The translations under genes were made by a program, and so were the position numbers. Source: Blepharisma stoltei (taxonomy: Eukaryota > Ciliophora > Heterotrichea > Heterotrichida > Blepharismidae). Taken from it: 64,000 bases of DNA. Position 1 is the first letter of the stretch, and the number at the start of each line of letters is the position of its first letter. Below the pieces are notes generated by a model that saw only the letters and a list, made by a program, of their open reading frames with translations, ran no database searches and had not been told where the DNA came from. This document shows, one piece after another, positions 47,528 to 58,277 of this stretch. The stretch lies in contig CAJZBQ010000046.1 of the NCBI GenBank assembly GCA_914767885.1, forward strand, positions 1-64,000, read 5' to 3'.

Positions 47528-50509
47528 ATGTATTCCAGAGAGGACGGTAAATATTTTGAAAAACTCCATTCAAAGCCATGGTTTTTCGCAGGAAAAGTCC
47601 CAGAACTCCGCTACTCCTACTCAGCTTCAGGCCTAACTCCTTCATTATACCCAGTTCACCCCCGATCTGTAGTTCCAGGCTCAACCGAGAGATTAGCCAG
47701 GCTGCAATTCAAGCCTTTTCCAAATGTGGACCTGCCAAGTATTCCAATCACATTTCAAGAATTTCGTGAATACCAATTCTTAAGAGACAATGAAACCTTG
47801 GTAACCGTTGAGCACTGTGATTCCTGTGAAACCCACTCAGGCACAACCCATCATGACCCTCAGCAGTACTCCTCTTTAGCCCATACTTTGGCTAATACAA
47901 TTCTAGCGAGGTATCCAGGGGTAAAAGTCCTTCTCAAGCCGCGCTCGAAGCTTGGCTTTAACAGTCAAAGAATCGGAGCATTTGAGGTACAAGTTTGCAG
48001 TAAATCCAATGGTTTGCTTACTAAAAACACGCTACATTCAAAATTACAGACCAAAAAGTGGCCAGAAGTCCAAGAAATCGTAATGAAATTGGCCAATTTT
48101 TTGCCGAGATGCAAGCTTTGTGTGACTGTTTATGACTGTGAAAATGGGGAAAATAGACTAAAAGATATAAAAATTTCTTTAAGACCAAAAGATATTTCTC
48201 TACAAATGTCTCAGACTATGAGACCCAAAAGTGCTAGCTACACTACATTTAGGCCTACAAGTGCAATTTCAACTATGTCTCTGAGGACAATAAAATTCTC
48301 AGCAAGAAGAAATGCGAAAACTAATATGAAAAGCCCCAGAAAAGACAATGGGAAATGCATTGAAGAAATAAGTAATAAAGACGGGGTATGCCAATTTTTA
48401 AATATCCCTAATAATATATACGAAATTGAGGTCATTGAAAATAATGAATATAACTCTGCGGCGAGGATTATCAATACTTTTGAAGAAGCAATGCAAAATT
48501 CAAGCATAAATATATATATTGGTCTGAAACCCAGAAATCTATGCAAGTTAACAGTAACTCTTCGCGACCAGGAGCTAAAAAGTGACGTGCCATATGCTAA
48601 AGTCAGAATTTTTAAAGAAAATGGGGAAAGTTATAACCTCTATGAGGTATCCAGAGGAAAATACGAAAACTCAGTGCCTAAAGGAAATTATACTTTAAGC
48701 GCATCTTTAGAGGAATTTCAAGAAATTTCTAAGCCGATTCAAACTAATAAAACAGAAATGACTATTATTGAGACTATGAAATTGAAGGAACAAAGAAATG
48801 TCCAGATCATGACTTTTAATGCAATTACAGGAGAAGCATTAGGAGGGGTGCTACTAAAGCTAAAAACAAGCAAAAATAGGCCTTCTATTGAAGGCCTCAC
48901 CAAAACAGGCAGTTTTACCTACTCCTTAAACGAAACCGGGATATTTAATATTTCTACCAACAAGCTCGGCTACCTTGATGCCAGTATTATTACACATATA
49001 TCAAATAAAGGCAACGTCTCTATATCAATTGGCCTTGTCCCCGCCTCATACGCTAGTAAAACAGCAGTCGTTTTTTCATGGGCTCTATGCAGCGACGACT
49101 TAGAAATCCAAGCTTTTAACGAAGAATGCTCATTATCATATAAAAGCTCAAGAGGCAAAGGCTGCGAATTTTTCGACTATTTAAAATCCAATGGAATAGC
49201 TACGATAATTATTGATAACGATTGCAAGAATTTGAGAATTTTAGCGCAAGCTTTGACTAATGAACTTATTGGAGGAAATGATGCACCGATACTGAATTCA
49301 GGGCTGTCTGTTAATGTTTATCAGAAAAAGGAGCAGATCAAAATAATCCCAAGCCCAGCGAAGGGGCAGTGGTGGGATATTGGGATTGTTACAGAAAATG
49401 ATTTTATAGAGACAAATATTTTTTCAGACGTAAAAATTTCATATTGAAATCAATATCTTGACGATTTTTCAGCATTAATTGACTTAGTTAAAGCTGCTGG
49501 GACTATTTCTTCATGCTTTAATTATACGAAATATGGGATTGAAAAAAGAAATAGGAATTTGGAAGATAAATTTATATCACCAATTGAATTTAATAAAATT
49601 TTGTCAAATATAATATCTGAAGATGCTTTAGAATATATTGCTCCAAGTTTCGTCACCTCGCAAGGCATCAGCTTAAACCAGCTTAAGCTACGATACAGCC
49701 GCTATAAAGGTATAGCCTCTCCTAGGCTTCAAATAAGCCAAACCTCAATTGAAGAATACGCAGAAATAATCGGAATGAGCACTGCTGATAGTGATTTATT
49801 ATGAATCGCAGAGGATGCTGTAAATGCTTCAATTCCTGATGAATGAATCCCAATCCATGACCATAAATGAAACATTAAATATAGAAACCGTGAAAATGGC
49901 GACATTTTAGACGAAAACCCTAATAACGAGTATTACAGAAATCTCTATTCTGAGTACAAAATCCGCATGGCACGAGAAAAAGCCCAGCGCGAACAAGAAG
50001 AAGCAGAAAGGCTTCTAGAAAAGGAGCGACAAATGAAAGAGCTCGAAGAACAAAAACAAAGAGACTTGCAAGCTCTAAAAGAAAGGCTAGGAATTGCTGA
50101 ATGGGACCAATTTATTGAAGAATTTAAAAAAGAATGCAAAGAGCTGTATGAGCTTGCAGAACAAAAAGTAATTTATAAGTAGATTTCTAGCAGCCCTGAG
50201 GAGAAAGAAAGCATTGAGAAAGAGATTAATGATGAAATTATAGAAAAAGCAAAAGGGTATATGGGGAAGCTGAATGAGATTAGAGATGTTGTTAGTGATG
50301 AGAGCACTTTGGAAACAATTAATAGAAGCATTGAGGTAATTAGTCAGATGCATCAGGAGTTCTTGAGGAGCTGCTTACCAGAAAGAGAAGAGACAGAGAA
50401 TCAAAATGAAGGGATTTCTGAAGAGTATCCCATTGAAGATGCAGGTCATAAGAAGACAAAGAGCTCAAGCAGCAGCTCAAGCGACAAGCACAAGAAATAC
50501 GATAAGTAA
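47528..50509 (+). CDS. 988-aa protein with selenoprotein-W-like (Rdx) domain and WW-like segment
   Basis: ATG 47528 to TAA 50507-50509, one 15-nt intron (50179-50193) that contains an in-frame TAG. No IES. Residues about 90-200 read VTVEHCDSCETHSG ... RYPGVKVLLKP ... GAFEVQV ... TLHSKLQTKKWPEV, the thioredoxin-like Rdx fold of SelW/SelT proteins, with Cys-x-x-Cys (CDSC). The central part is rich in beta-strand segments (carboxypeptidase-regulatory or Ig-like character). Near residue 770 WIPIHDHKWNIKYRNRENGD resembles a WW domain. The C-terminus is a Glu/Arg/Lys coiled coil (EKAQREQEEAERLLEKERQM) and a Ser tract. UGA is Trp at four or more sites. Redox or ciliary/cytoskeletal role is speculative. 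Confidence 0.82.
50179..50193 (+). other. 15-nt spliceosomal intron
   Basis: GTAGATTTCTAGCAG. Splicing joins KVIY-N-PEEKESIEK in frame and removes the TAG that would cut 108 codons from the protein. Confidence 0.85.
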
Positions 50510-50556
50510 ATATATAAAATTGAACTCAAGAAAATTTAAATGATCATTTAATATAG

Positions 50557-50727
50557 TAATTGCCCGAGGATGGCGCTATCTTGCACCATCCTCGGACAAT
50601 TCAAAAATGGCAACACCGGGAATTGAACCCACGTGTGGGGCCATTTTTGGTATGTGGAGAACATCGACTTCCACGCACCAAAAATGGCCCGAGGATGGTG
50701 CAAGATAGCGCCATCCTCGGGCAATTA
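50557..50727. repeat. Palindromic hairpin repeat, copy 4
   Basis: Terminal TAATTGCCCGAGGATGGCGC and its inverse; internal GGGAATTGAACCCACGTG (T-arm-like) and a CCATTTTTGGT / ACCAAAAATGG stem as in copy 1. Ends of the middle hairpin are decayed. Intergenic, 48 bp after the Rdx gene. Confidence 0.75.
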
Positions 50728-51449
50728 CAGTATTTAATTTTACACAAGATAAAAAGTATTTAACCTGCCCTGATATATGAACAGTTTTGGGCTTACTGCT
50801 TCTTTCTTTAAATTAATTTTCATGCTAATTTAATTTTTTATGAGGGTCAAACTAATTTTTTATGAAATAAATCGATAATAAAATCTGCTAGAAACATTAT
50901 TGCAATGTTAGATTTAAATAATTAATTTCATAAGAATATATATATGTATCAAAAAAATAATGCCTGAGCTTTGCTAAGGTCGGGCTGATTTATACCAAAA
51001 TGTGCGAAATAATTTTAATTTATTCGAACCAATTTATTATGAAACCATATTAAATAAGTTTTTAATTTTGATTATAATTTAAAAAATAAGCCCCCCTTTA
51101 AACTGGAGCAGATTGTTTTGTTCTAATTTATGGGGTGGAGTCAACCTTCTAATTTATCAAAAATAAAAAGCCAATTATCTATAAACATCATGGAGGCTAT
51201 TAGTTTACACTTTTAACCCCTCCTTGTTTAGTGAGTAAACTATCAGAAAATTCATATTTTAGGAAAATTAACTATCTAAGGTGCAGAGTGAAAAAAATTA
51301 TTTAATTCAGAAATTTTTTATACAAATGAAAATATAATAGCTATTTCTATTAAATCTTAAACAGCTTACGTCCTTAACCACAAAAAAATGTTTGTTAGAA
51401 TTTTAATTGAATCCCCTTGACTAGCAAGCAAGATTTTTTTGCTGGATAA
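50728..51449. other. AT-rich spacer with a mini-element
   Basis: Between convergent genes. At 51090-51135, CCCCCCTTTAAACTGGAGCA faces TAATTTATGGGGTGGAG, a short relic of the TTTAAATTGGAAC-type family. Near 51215-51300 another decayed CCCC/GTGAGTAAAC piece. No gene. Confidence 0.5.
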
Positions 51450-52615
51450 CTAGGGGGCGGTAGGGGCGTTAAGATAAGATATAATTTCTTCCCACCATGC
51501 GCTGTTATTTTTTTCACGAATCTGAGGAATTGCTACTAAAATCGCTCTCTTCAATCCTTCCCTCTCTGTCCCTGTTTCTGCTTCCAGAGCAGCAGTCCTC
51601 AGCACATAGCAGCCATAAGGATTCTCCAGCACTGTTTGCATACTCCCTCCTCTTATCAATTCATTAATAATCGCACACCTCATTCTTTCTTCTTTCATGC
51701 ACTTATTCATCACATTTGACGAATATTCCTGTATACAAAGCTCTAAGGCCTTCCCTTTTATACAATTTATGATTGATAAGGAGCATTCTTCTTGCATATT
51801 ATCAATCATATGCTGAATCACATAATTTCCATATTTGTCTTCTATTAGCATAATAGCTTGTTCTAGCAATTCATTGAAAATCTGAGAGTCTTTGACGCAT
51901 TTCTTCATGATAACGTAGCCAAACTTGTTAGTTGCCAATTCTCTGGCATGTCCTATAATCTCAGTAATAATAAAATGATGATTTTCTCGTTCACAAAGCA
52001 CTTTAATCACAAGAGATGAATTTTTAGTCATAGAAAGTTCCAATATATGGCCTTTAAATGCTTCCTCATATATGGCTACTTCTTCAGGCAAGCTTGCAAG
52101 TCTAAGTATCCTCTGCAAAGGAAAGCATCCTTGTAGATTATTAGAGATTGAGATAAAATCGTCTTTCATTGCATAGAAAAGAATTAATCTTTGCCATGGG
52201 GAACAGCATTGAAAAAGGGTCTGACACATACTGTTCCCATGCTGGACTATCATAAGTTCTCCTAAATATGGAGAAACGACATCAATGATCAATCAATTTG
52301 TTCAGGCAGGCTATTTACAATGAGTTTCTGTGCCCATTTGCTTCCTGATTTGGACCTGCATAAAAAAGGAATATTAGGGATCGTGAACTCGATATTAGGG
52401 TTTTCGGGCTCAATATTTTTGCCATAAGATTGAGGAGGTTTTTCGTAGACAATCTGGATTAAGCCCTGAGAAATAGGGGCATGCATAAACTCTGGATGAG
52501 AACTGCTAAAGTTAGGATTAGGATTGTTATTGCCGTTACAGCTTTGGTTTATGAAATCATATGGAAAGTATCCACTATTTTTAGCTGTGATGTCTAGTCT
52601 AATTTTATGTTCCAT
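51450..52615 (-). CDS. PUF (Pumilio) RNA-binding protein 1, 388 aa
   Basis: ATG 52615, stop TAG 51450-51452. One T is missing near 52290 (EQID-IIDVVSPYLGEL); with it the protein is continuous and aligns along its length with the other two copies. After a low-complexity Asn-rich N-terminus come repeated three-helix PUF units with RNA-base-contact signatures: HGNSMCQ, KFGYVIMK, KYGNYVIQH, EYSSNVMNK and PYGCYVLRT. Seven to eight repeats fit. PUF proteins bind 3' UTRs and repress or localise mRNAs in the cytoplasm. Tandem with PUF2, 266 bp apart, no IES. Confidence 0.85.
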
Positions 52616-52880
52616 TAATTTATAGATTATAGAAATGTAGCTATATAAAAAATATTTAGAACAATTAGGTTTAAGATGAATTTGAAGACTGATAAATTTG
52701 ACTTATAGCCGAGCGATTATAGGCAATTCTTTGAGCGCCAGCTGATAGATTGGGCATAAAATAATTAGCTTTTAATCTTATTTTTTATTTCAAGAGTTTG
52801 GCCTCTTAATGAATTCCGCATGAATCATTTGAAAAATTATATATTTTTCAGAGTTTATTTAGGAACATTAATTAGCATAC

Positions 52881-53870
52881 TTAGCGAAGATAAGATAAAA
52901 TTTCATTTCATCGTGGCTTATAATTTTTCTGCTCAGTCAGAGGAATTGCTGCCAAAACCGCTCTCTTTAATCCTTCCTTCTGATCTAGCTCTATTTCCAG
53001 CGCAGCAGTCCTCAAAAAATAGCATCCATAAGGATTATCCAGCAATACTTGCATTCTCTCTACACTTTTCAGCTCATTAATAATCGCACGTCTCATTCTT
53101 TTTTCTTTCACGCACTTATCCATCACATTTGACGAATATTTCTGTATACAAAGGCCTAAGGCATGACCTTTTATACAATTTATGATTGGCAGCGAGCATT
53201 CTTCTCCCCAGTAATCAAGCATATGCTGAAATGCGCAATTGCCATATTTGTCTTGCATTAGCGCAATAGTATTATCTAACAATTCATTGAAAACCCGAGG
53301 TTCATCGATAATTTTTTTTATTACCATTACACCTAATTTGTCAGATGCCAACTCTCTGACATGTCCGAGAATTTCACGGATAAAAAATTCACGATTTTGT
53401 CACTCAGAAAACACTTGAATCGCATGAGATCCATTATTAATCATAGAAAGCTCAAATATACGACCCTTGAAAGCTTGCTGGAATACAGCTTCTTCTTCTG
53501 GGAATCTTACAACCCTTATTATATGTTGCATAGAGCGGGTCCCTTTACCAATTTTAGAGATTGAAACCATCTCGTCTCTAATTGTATTAAAAAGAAACAA
53601 TCTCTGCTCGAAGGAACATCTATCGAAAAGAGTTCTGCACATGTAGGACCCATAGTGGTCTGACATAAGTTCTCCTAAGTGTGGAGAAACGACCCTAATA
53701 ATCTGATCAATTTGTTCAGGCCGGCAACTTGCAACAAAATGCTGTGCAGTCTTGCTACCGGATTCAGATCGGCATAGGAAAGGGATATTTTCAATCGTGG
53801 TTTCAAAGTCAGGGCTGTTCGGGTTGGATTTTTCGCTATAAGAATGAAGTAGATTTTGGTAAAACTGCAT
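52881..53870 (-). CDS. PUF (Pumilio) RNA-binding protein 2, 329 aa
   Basis: ATG 53870, two UGA (Trp, in FSEWQNREFF and KPRWNEILSYL), TAA 52881-52883. No IES. Same repeat series as PUF1 with changes at base-contact sites: HYGSYMCR, TRSMQH, KLGVMVIKK, KYGNCAFQH, KYSSNVMDK and PYGCYFLRT, so the RNA target may differ. The N-terminal extension of PUF1 and PUF3 is largely missing; it begins at MQFYQNLLHSYSEK. Role as for the family: cytoplasmic mRNA regulation. Confidence 0.87.
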
Positions 53871-54449
53871 TTTATAATAAGAAATATACCTTATTTTACA
53901 ATTATGAATTGCAAACGCATAATCGAGATTTATTGCACTAAATTAATGCGAAACAAATTTAACTGTTTACAGTAATATGGGCCAAACTTACTAATCATAG
54001 TTAATTTTTCTAAGCGATCCAAAGGTTTTTGGAAAATAAGCGCAATAAGCAATAATTGGAATTGGATAGATTTTTCCTTATGCAAATATAATTTTAGGTA
54101 GTCATCTTAGATTTATTTTGAATAGAATAAATCAAAAATTTCTTTGCCCTAAGTTCAATTTCAAATAATATATTAGGCCTCTTCATAGCATACTAGGGTG
54201 TATTATGTTCATATTATCATAGCCTTGCCTCCTTATTTTTCATTAAATTCTTAATAAAAAGCATATAAGACTTTTTTAGCGCTCTTCAAGTAAATCCTGT
54301 AAAGTATCTGATATTTAATTATTACTTTATCCTTCCACTCTTACTTTCGCATTCCCAGCAATGCCGAAATCATGATATATCTTTATCTAAATCCCTTATA
54401 TTTTTAACATATTAAAATGCAATTAAAATCTTTTTTACCTCGCATTCTA
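53871..54449. other. AT-rich spacer, nothing recognised
   Basis: Upstream of PUF2. Homology to PUF N-terminal coding sequence is not seen, so the shorter start of PUF2 appears real. No other feature. Confidence 0.45.
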
Positions 54450-54830
54450 ATTCCTCCTTCTCCTTTTAAATTTGGAAAAAAAATTCTGTTCCAAATTAAA
54501 AAGGGATTATTTTTTTGAAAAAACTAGGTTTCATAATTTTTAATAAATAAAAAACTTGACTAAATGCAATATTTCCATATTTAATTGATTTTTTATTAAG
54601 AATTCAGTCAGAAATTAATCGATTTGGGTGCAAAATGTTTATATAACATTTTTCTTGGACTAACTTCATTAAATTAGGTCAAGGCTATTTATATAAAAAA
54701 TAAGCTTTTTCACTTATTTAATTTATATTGAAAAATTAAAATTTTTCCAATTTAAATGGAGGCTAGTTTACCCCCAAAAAATGGAAATTTTACCGATAAC
54801 TTGTCCCAATTTATAGGGAAATGGGTATTA
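54450..54830. mobile_element. MITE with TTTAAATTGGAA-type ends, intergenic
   Basis: Left CTCCTTTTAAATTTGGAA followed by its inverse TTCCAAATTAAAAAGG; right subterminal CCAATTTAAATGGAGG and outer CCCAATTTATAGGGAAATGG next to TAA. The order of modules mirrors the BogoMITE-like elements. Exact borders uncertain by about 10 bp. Confidence 0.65.
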
Positions 54831-55046
54831 AGTGGTTATTCTAATAATATCAATATAAAAGTATTAATTTTCAAATAAGCCAAATATAATTTTGCTTCCC
54901 TAACCCCCAATTAGAGACTAAGCAATTGGCTTATATATTTTTATGTTAAATAATTTGCTCACTCAAGCAAAGAATCTTGTTCCAGACAAATCTATCCTTA
55001 TACATGAGCCAAAAAACTAATCATTTAACCATAATTTCTATTAAAA

Positions 55047-56448
55047 TTAATCTAGGCGAGCGTAGATTGCTTCTAACTGTGTGATTTCTTGAGGACTTCC
55101 CATAAAGCATGGAGATCTCTGATGAATGTGCTCTGGAACTGTGTCTAACAACCTTCTTCTTCCATCAGTAGCTTTTCCACCTGCAAGCTCCATAATAAAG
55201 CTCATAGGCAAAACCTCATACAAAAGTCTTAATTTACCTTTAGGAGACTTACTATCGGCAGGGTACATGAAAATACCTCCGTATAGTAACGTTCTATGGA
55301 CATCTGAAACCATGGACCCCACGTATCTCAAAGAATACGGGCTTCCATCTTCAGGGTTTTTGACTGAATTTACAAATTCCGTGACAGCTGAATCCCAGTA
55401 CAGTGAATTTCCTTCATTAACTGAATAAATGTGCCCTCTCTCTGGAATCTTCATATTTGAATGTGTTAAAATGAAGTCACCAATGGAATTGTCCAGGGTA
55501 AAGCAGTCCACTTTGCCGTTTTTCACAGCCAAAACGAGCTGAGTCGAGCTTCCATAAATGCAATACCCAGCAGCCTCAATTTCGACACCACTTCTCAAGA
55601 AGTCTCTTGCTGAAACTGGAGCATCGATATTTGGCCTTTTCCAGATGGCAAAAATGGATCCAATGGAGACATTGACGTCAATATTGGAAGACCCGTCCAG
55701 AGGGTCGAAGGCAATAATGTACTTTCCTGAGTCCACGTCGTCCATGATGTAAATTTTGTCTTCTTCTTCACTGACCAAGGCTGCGATTTTGTTTGAAAAT
55801 CTCAATGAGTTGATGAAGATGTCGTTGGCGATGATATCGATGGGCTTTTGCTGCTCTCCTTGGACGTTTGAGGAACCAGCGAGGCCATAGAGGGAGACAA
55901 TGCCGGCTTTCCTTACTGCATTGCTGACGAACTTGCAAGCGAGCATGATTGAGTTGAGGATCTGTGTAAGGTCACCTTTGGCCTCTGGGTGACGTCTCTG
56001 GTCAGTCATAATGGACCGAGTCAAGGTGATTGGGTTTGTGTCGATACTTAAACTTAAGCGATTAAACGGCCATAAGCGGGCAAACATACTAGTCTTTGCC
56101 TTGTCTTGGCTACAAAATAGCCTCCTCCCTTAACTAACAAAACAAAAGAGGGAAAGAAGGCTGTCATTTTGGATTTCCGATCTGAATCACCTTAGGTAAG
56201 ACCATGTGGTAGGTAAAATTTGTCTAGCCCATCTGGCAGGAAAAGGAGAGTAACAAAACTTCTGTCTTCGATAAGGCATCCCCAAACCTGAAGGCCTGCT
56301 TCCAAAAAGAAAGAGGCCCTATGTTCAGCTTCATCAGGATTGGTCCTAGCTACTCCATAAAGAGTGCGCCACAGAGTTTAATTTCCGTCAGCGTCACCAT
56401 TTTATTTCTTGTGTCGATAGGAATATGTATCTCCTTTGTCTCAGCCAT
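55047..56448 (-). CDS. FBP1: Fructose-1,6-bisphosphatase, 342 aa, start separated by a retroposon
   Basis: Hydrolyses fructose 1,6-bisphosphate to fructose 6-phosphate, the gluconeogenic step, in the cytosol. Metal and substrate motifs are intact: VSEEEDK, FDPLDGSSNIDVN, and KLRLLYEVLPMSFIMELAGG near the C-terminus; the length is the family's usual one. An ATG at 56087 gives a plausible start, but MFARLWPFNRLS there is encoded by the tail of a retroposon. Removing the retroposon and one duplication joins an upstream ATG (56448): MAETKEIHIPIDT-NPITLTRS. The true gene therefore runs 56448-56420 plus 56046-55047. Stop is TAA. No intron seen. Flanked by PUF paralogues on the same strand. Confidence 0.93.
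56036..56419 (-). mobile_element. SINE-like retroposon inserted at codon 13 of FBPase
   Basis: Body 56047-56408 (362 bp), duplication TTGTGTCGATA (56036-56046, 56409-56419) ending in TA, tail CTTAAACTTAAG at left, 5' end AAAATGGTGACGC at right (minus orientation). Confidence 0.9.
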
Positions 56449-57091
56449 TATTTTTATAAAGACTATCCATCTTATTTGATTTTATCATTAAAGTGTTAAG
56501 ACTTCTAGAAATTCCTTTTCAGTGAACATTTGCCTGGATTAGATCAGAATATCAATATAATTTTATTAAGGTTACCTTACTCCCCAAGTTTGTTAAAGAT
56601 CAAAAAAGCTATTGCATCCTCCTACCTAAATAGAAAGAAAATATAATTTGAATTATAAAATTATGTCTAAAATATAAGTTTTCTTATAAAATTTAATAAA
56701 TTATTCATTATATAAATTTTTTTTATTTTCTGATAGTTTACAGCTAACCAAGGGAAGTTAGTTTTTGAATTAAAAGTAAAAATTATATTGTATTTTTTGG
56801 AACACCTTTAAGTCAGCTTGATAAATATATAAGCAAATTAGCGATTCCTTGGATTAATAGCTTTTAAATGGGCTATAGTTCAAAATTTAATATAATCCAC
56901 TAAAGCATTTACTGGGTTTACTTAATTCATAATTGTTCATTAAGAGGAAAGAAAATCTTATAAGATGATATTTTATTATGTAATTAGATTAGGATTATTA
57001 TATGAGTTCTATGTCAAATGATTAAGGTTTATCTTGCTTCTAAAGTTTAATAGGGCTTTAGTTTATAAATTTGCAGTAAGACAAATTTTAT
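56449..57091. other. AT-rich spacer upstream of FBPase
   Basis: TTACTCCCCAAGTTTG at 56577 and GGGAAGTTAG at about 56744 may be the ends of a strongly decayed MITE. Nothing else recognised; the FBPase promoter should lie here. Confidence 0.45.
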
Positions 57092-57397
57092 TTACTCCCC
57101 CCGCCTCGTGAGCGAACAAAATTTTTATCGTTAAAGTAGGGGCTCAATTTGTTTTTTAAATTTATATAGAAATTTTATAGCAAAATTTTGTCTTGGAATT
57201 TAAAAAAATCCCAATTCGCAAAAATTGGGAAATGAAATAATAATTTAATTTCTAAAATTTCTGTTTTTTTTTTAAAATTAAACAGAAATTTTGTTATACT
57301 AATTATCACTTATATATCATTTTTTTTTCCTCACAGAGATAGATTTTGGGCAAAAAAATAGGGACTTTTTCAATTGTTTTGCTCACTCAGGAGGGAG
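57092..57397. mobile_element. BogoMITE-like MITE, intergenic
   Basis: TTA at 57092-57094 and 57398-57400; ends CTCCCCCCGCCTCGTGAGCG and CTCACTCAGGAGGGAG. Body shortened and diverged. Confidence 0.83.
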
Positions 57398-57661
57398 TTA
57401 AGTAATTTTTATTATTCCTATCAGAATACTAATGAAATCAGAAAAATTGATAGTCTATAAGACTCTGGAAAATTCAATAAGCTTAACTAAGCATAGCGCA
57501 CGCTTGGTTAAATTTTAGGCAAGGAAATATTTGAAAAAGGGGAAACTTTAATATAAATTATAATTAAGTGAAATTATGGCTTTATATTCTTCCTTGTAAA
57601 TGGTGAATATAATAAAGATTCCAAGTAAATTTATAATTAAATATTAAAATGCAGTGATTTT

Positions 57662-58150
57662 ATCTTAGATTTATATACATAAAAATGGTGACGACAGACC
57701 ACCCGACCTCTCGACCCTATTTCTTCAACAGCAGCAGGCAACGGCCCAGTGTCGGAGATTTAGGTGGAAAGGGGCCGGTAATCCTTTATGTATGTTCGGG
57801 CTGGGTTTTCTTCGAGCCCGAGGAGCTAATTCTCTCGGACTTGGAGTTTTTCCTCCAGGACAACCATTGGAAAGGGCAAGGTCGGCCAATGTCTGAGGGC
57901 AATATGACCCTCAGACCCTGAAGACGGTATTTGCCCAACGAGAAACTGGGAGTTTCGACCCAGGTGGTTGGCCCTTAGACTCCAGAAGCCATGGAAGTCA
58001 AGACTGGTCGCGCGAATCCCTTGTTTGAGGCAACAAGGAGGGTGTCCGCCGAGGCTCCTCAGGGGCGATGAGCGTGTAGGGGTGCGAATCCCCGGCCCTG
58101 CAAGGCAAACGGCTTAATCTAATCTAATCTAATCTAATCTTAGATTTATA
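57662..58150 (+). mobile_element. SINE-like retroposon, intergenic, clean tail
   Basis: Body 57676-58136, 14-bp duplication ATCTTAGATTTATA (57662-57675, 58137-58150), 5' end AAAAATGGTGACG, 3' tail of five TAATC units. Near the 3' end: CTTGTTTGAGGCAACAAG hairpin and AGGGGTGCGAATCCCC, a T-arm-like stem-loop with a B-box-like loop. The best reference copy of the family in this window. Confidence 0.9.
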
Positions 58151-58277
58151 GGAATTTGCTAGGGAATTCGCATAAAGAATATTTAAAAGAAAAAAATTCT
58201 CCTCATCATCAACTTTTTATCGATATTTAAAAATTAAAAGCTAAACATCTAAATATCAGGGACATTAATTAGTATAC

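Noticed and set aside
55047-56087. FBPase starting at 56087 with MFARLWPFNRLS
   Set aside because: This leader is encoded by a retroposon tail; the duplication TTGTGTCGATA and an in-frame upstream ATG show a different start.
58000-58110. A complete tRNA at the retroposon 3' end
   Set aside because: Only a T-arm-like stem-loop is convincing; the acceptor stem is at most four pairs and no anticodon arm is clear.
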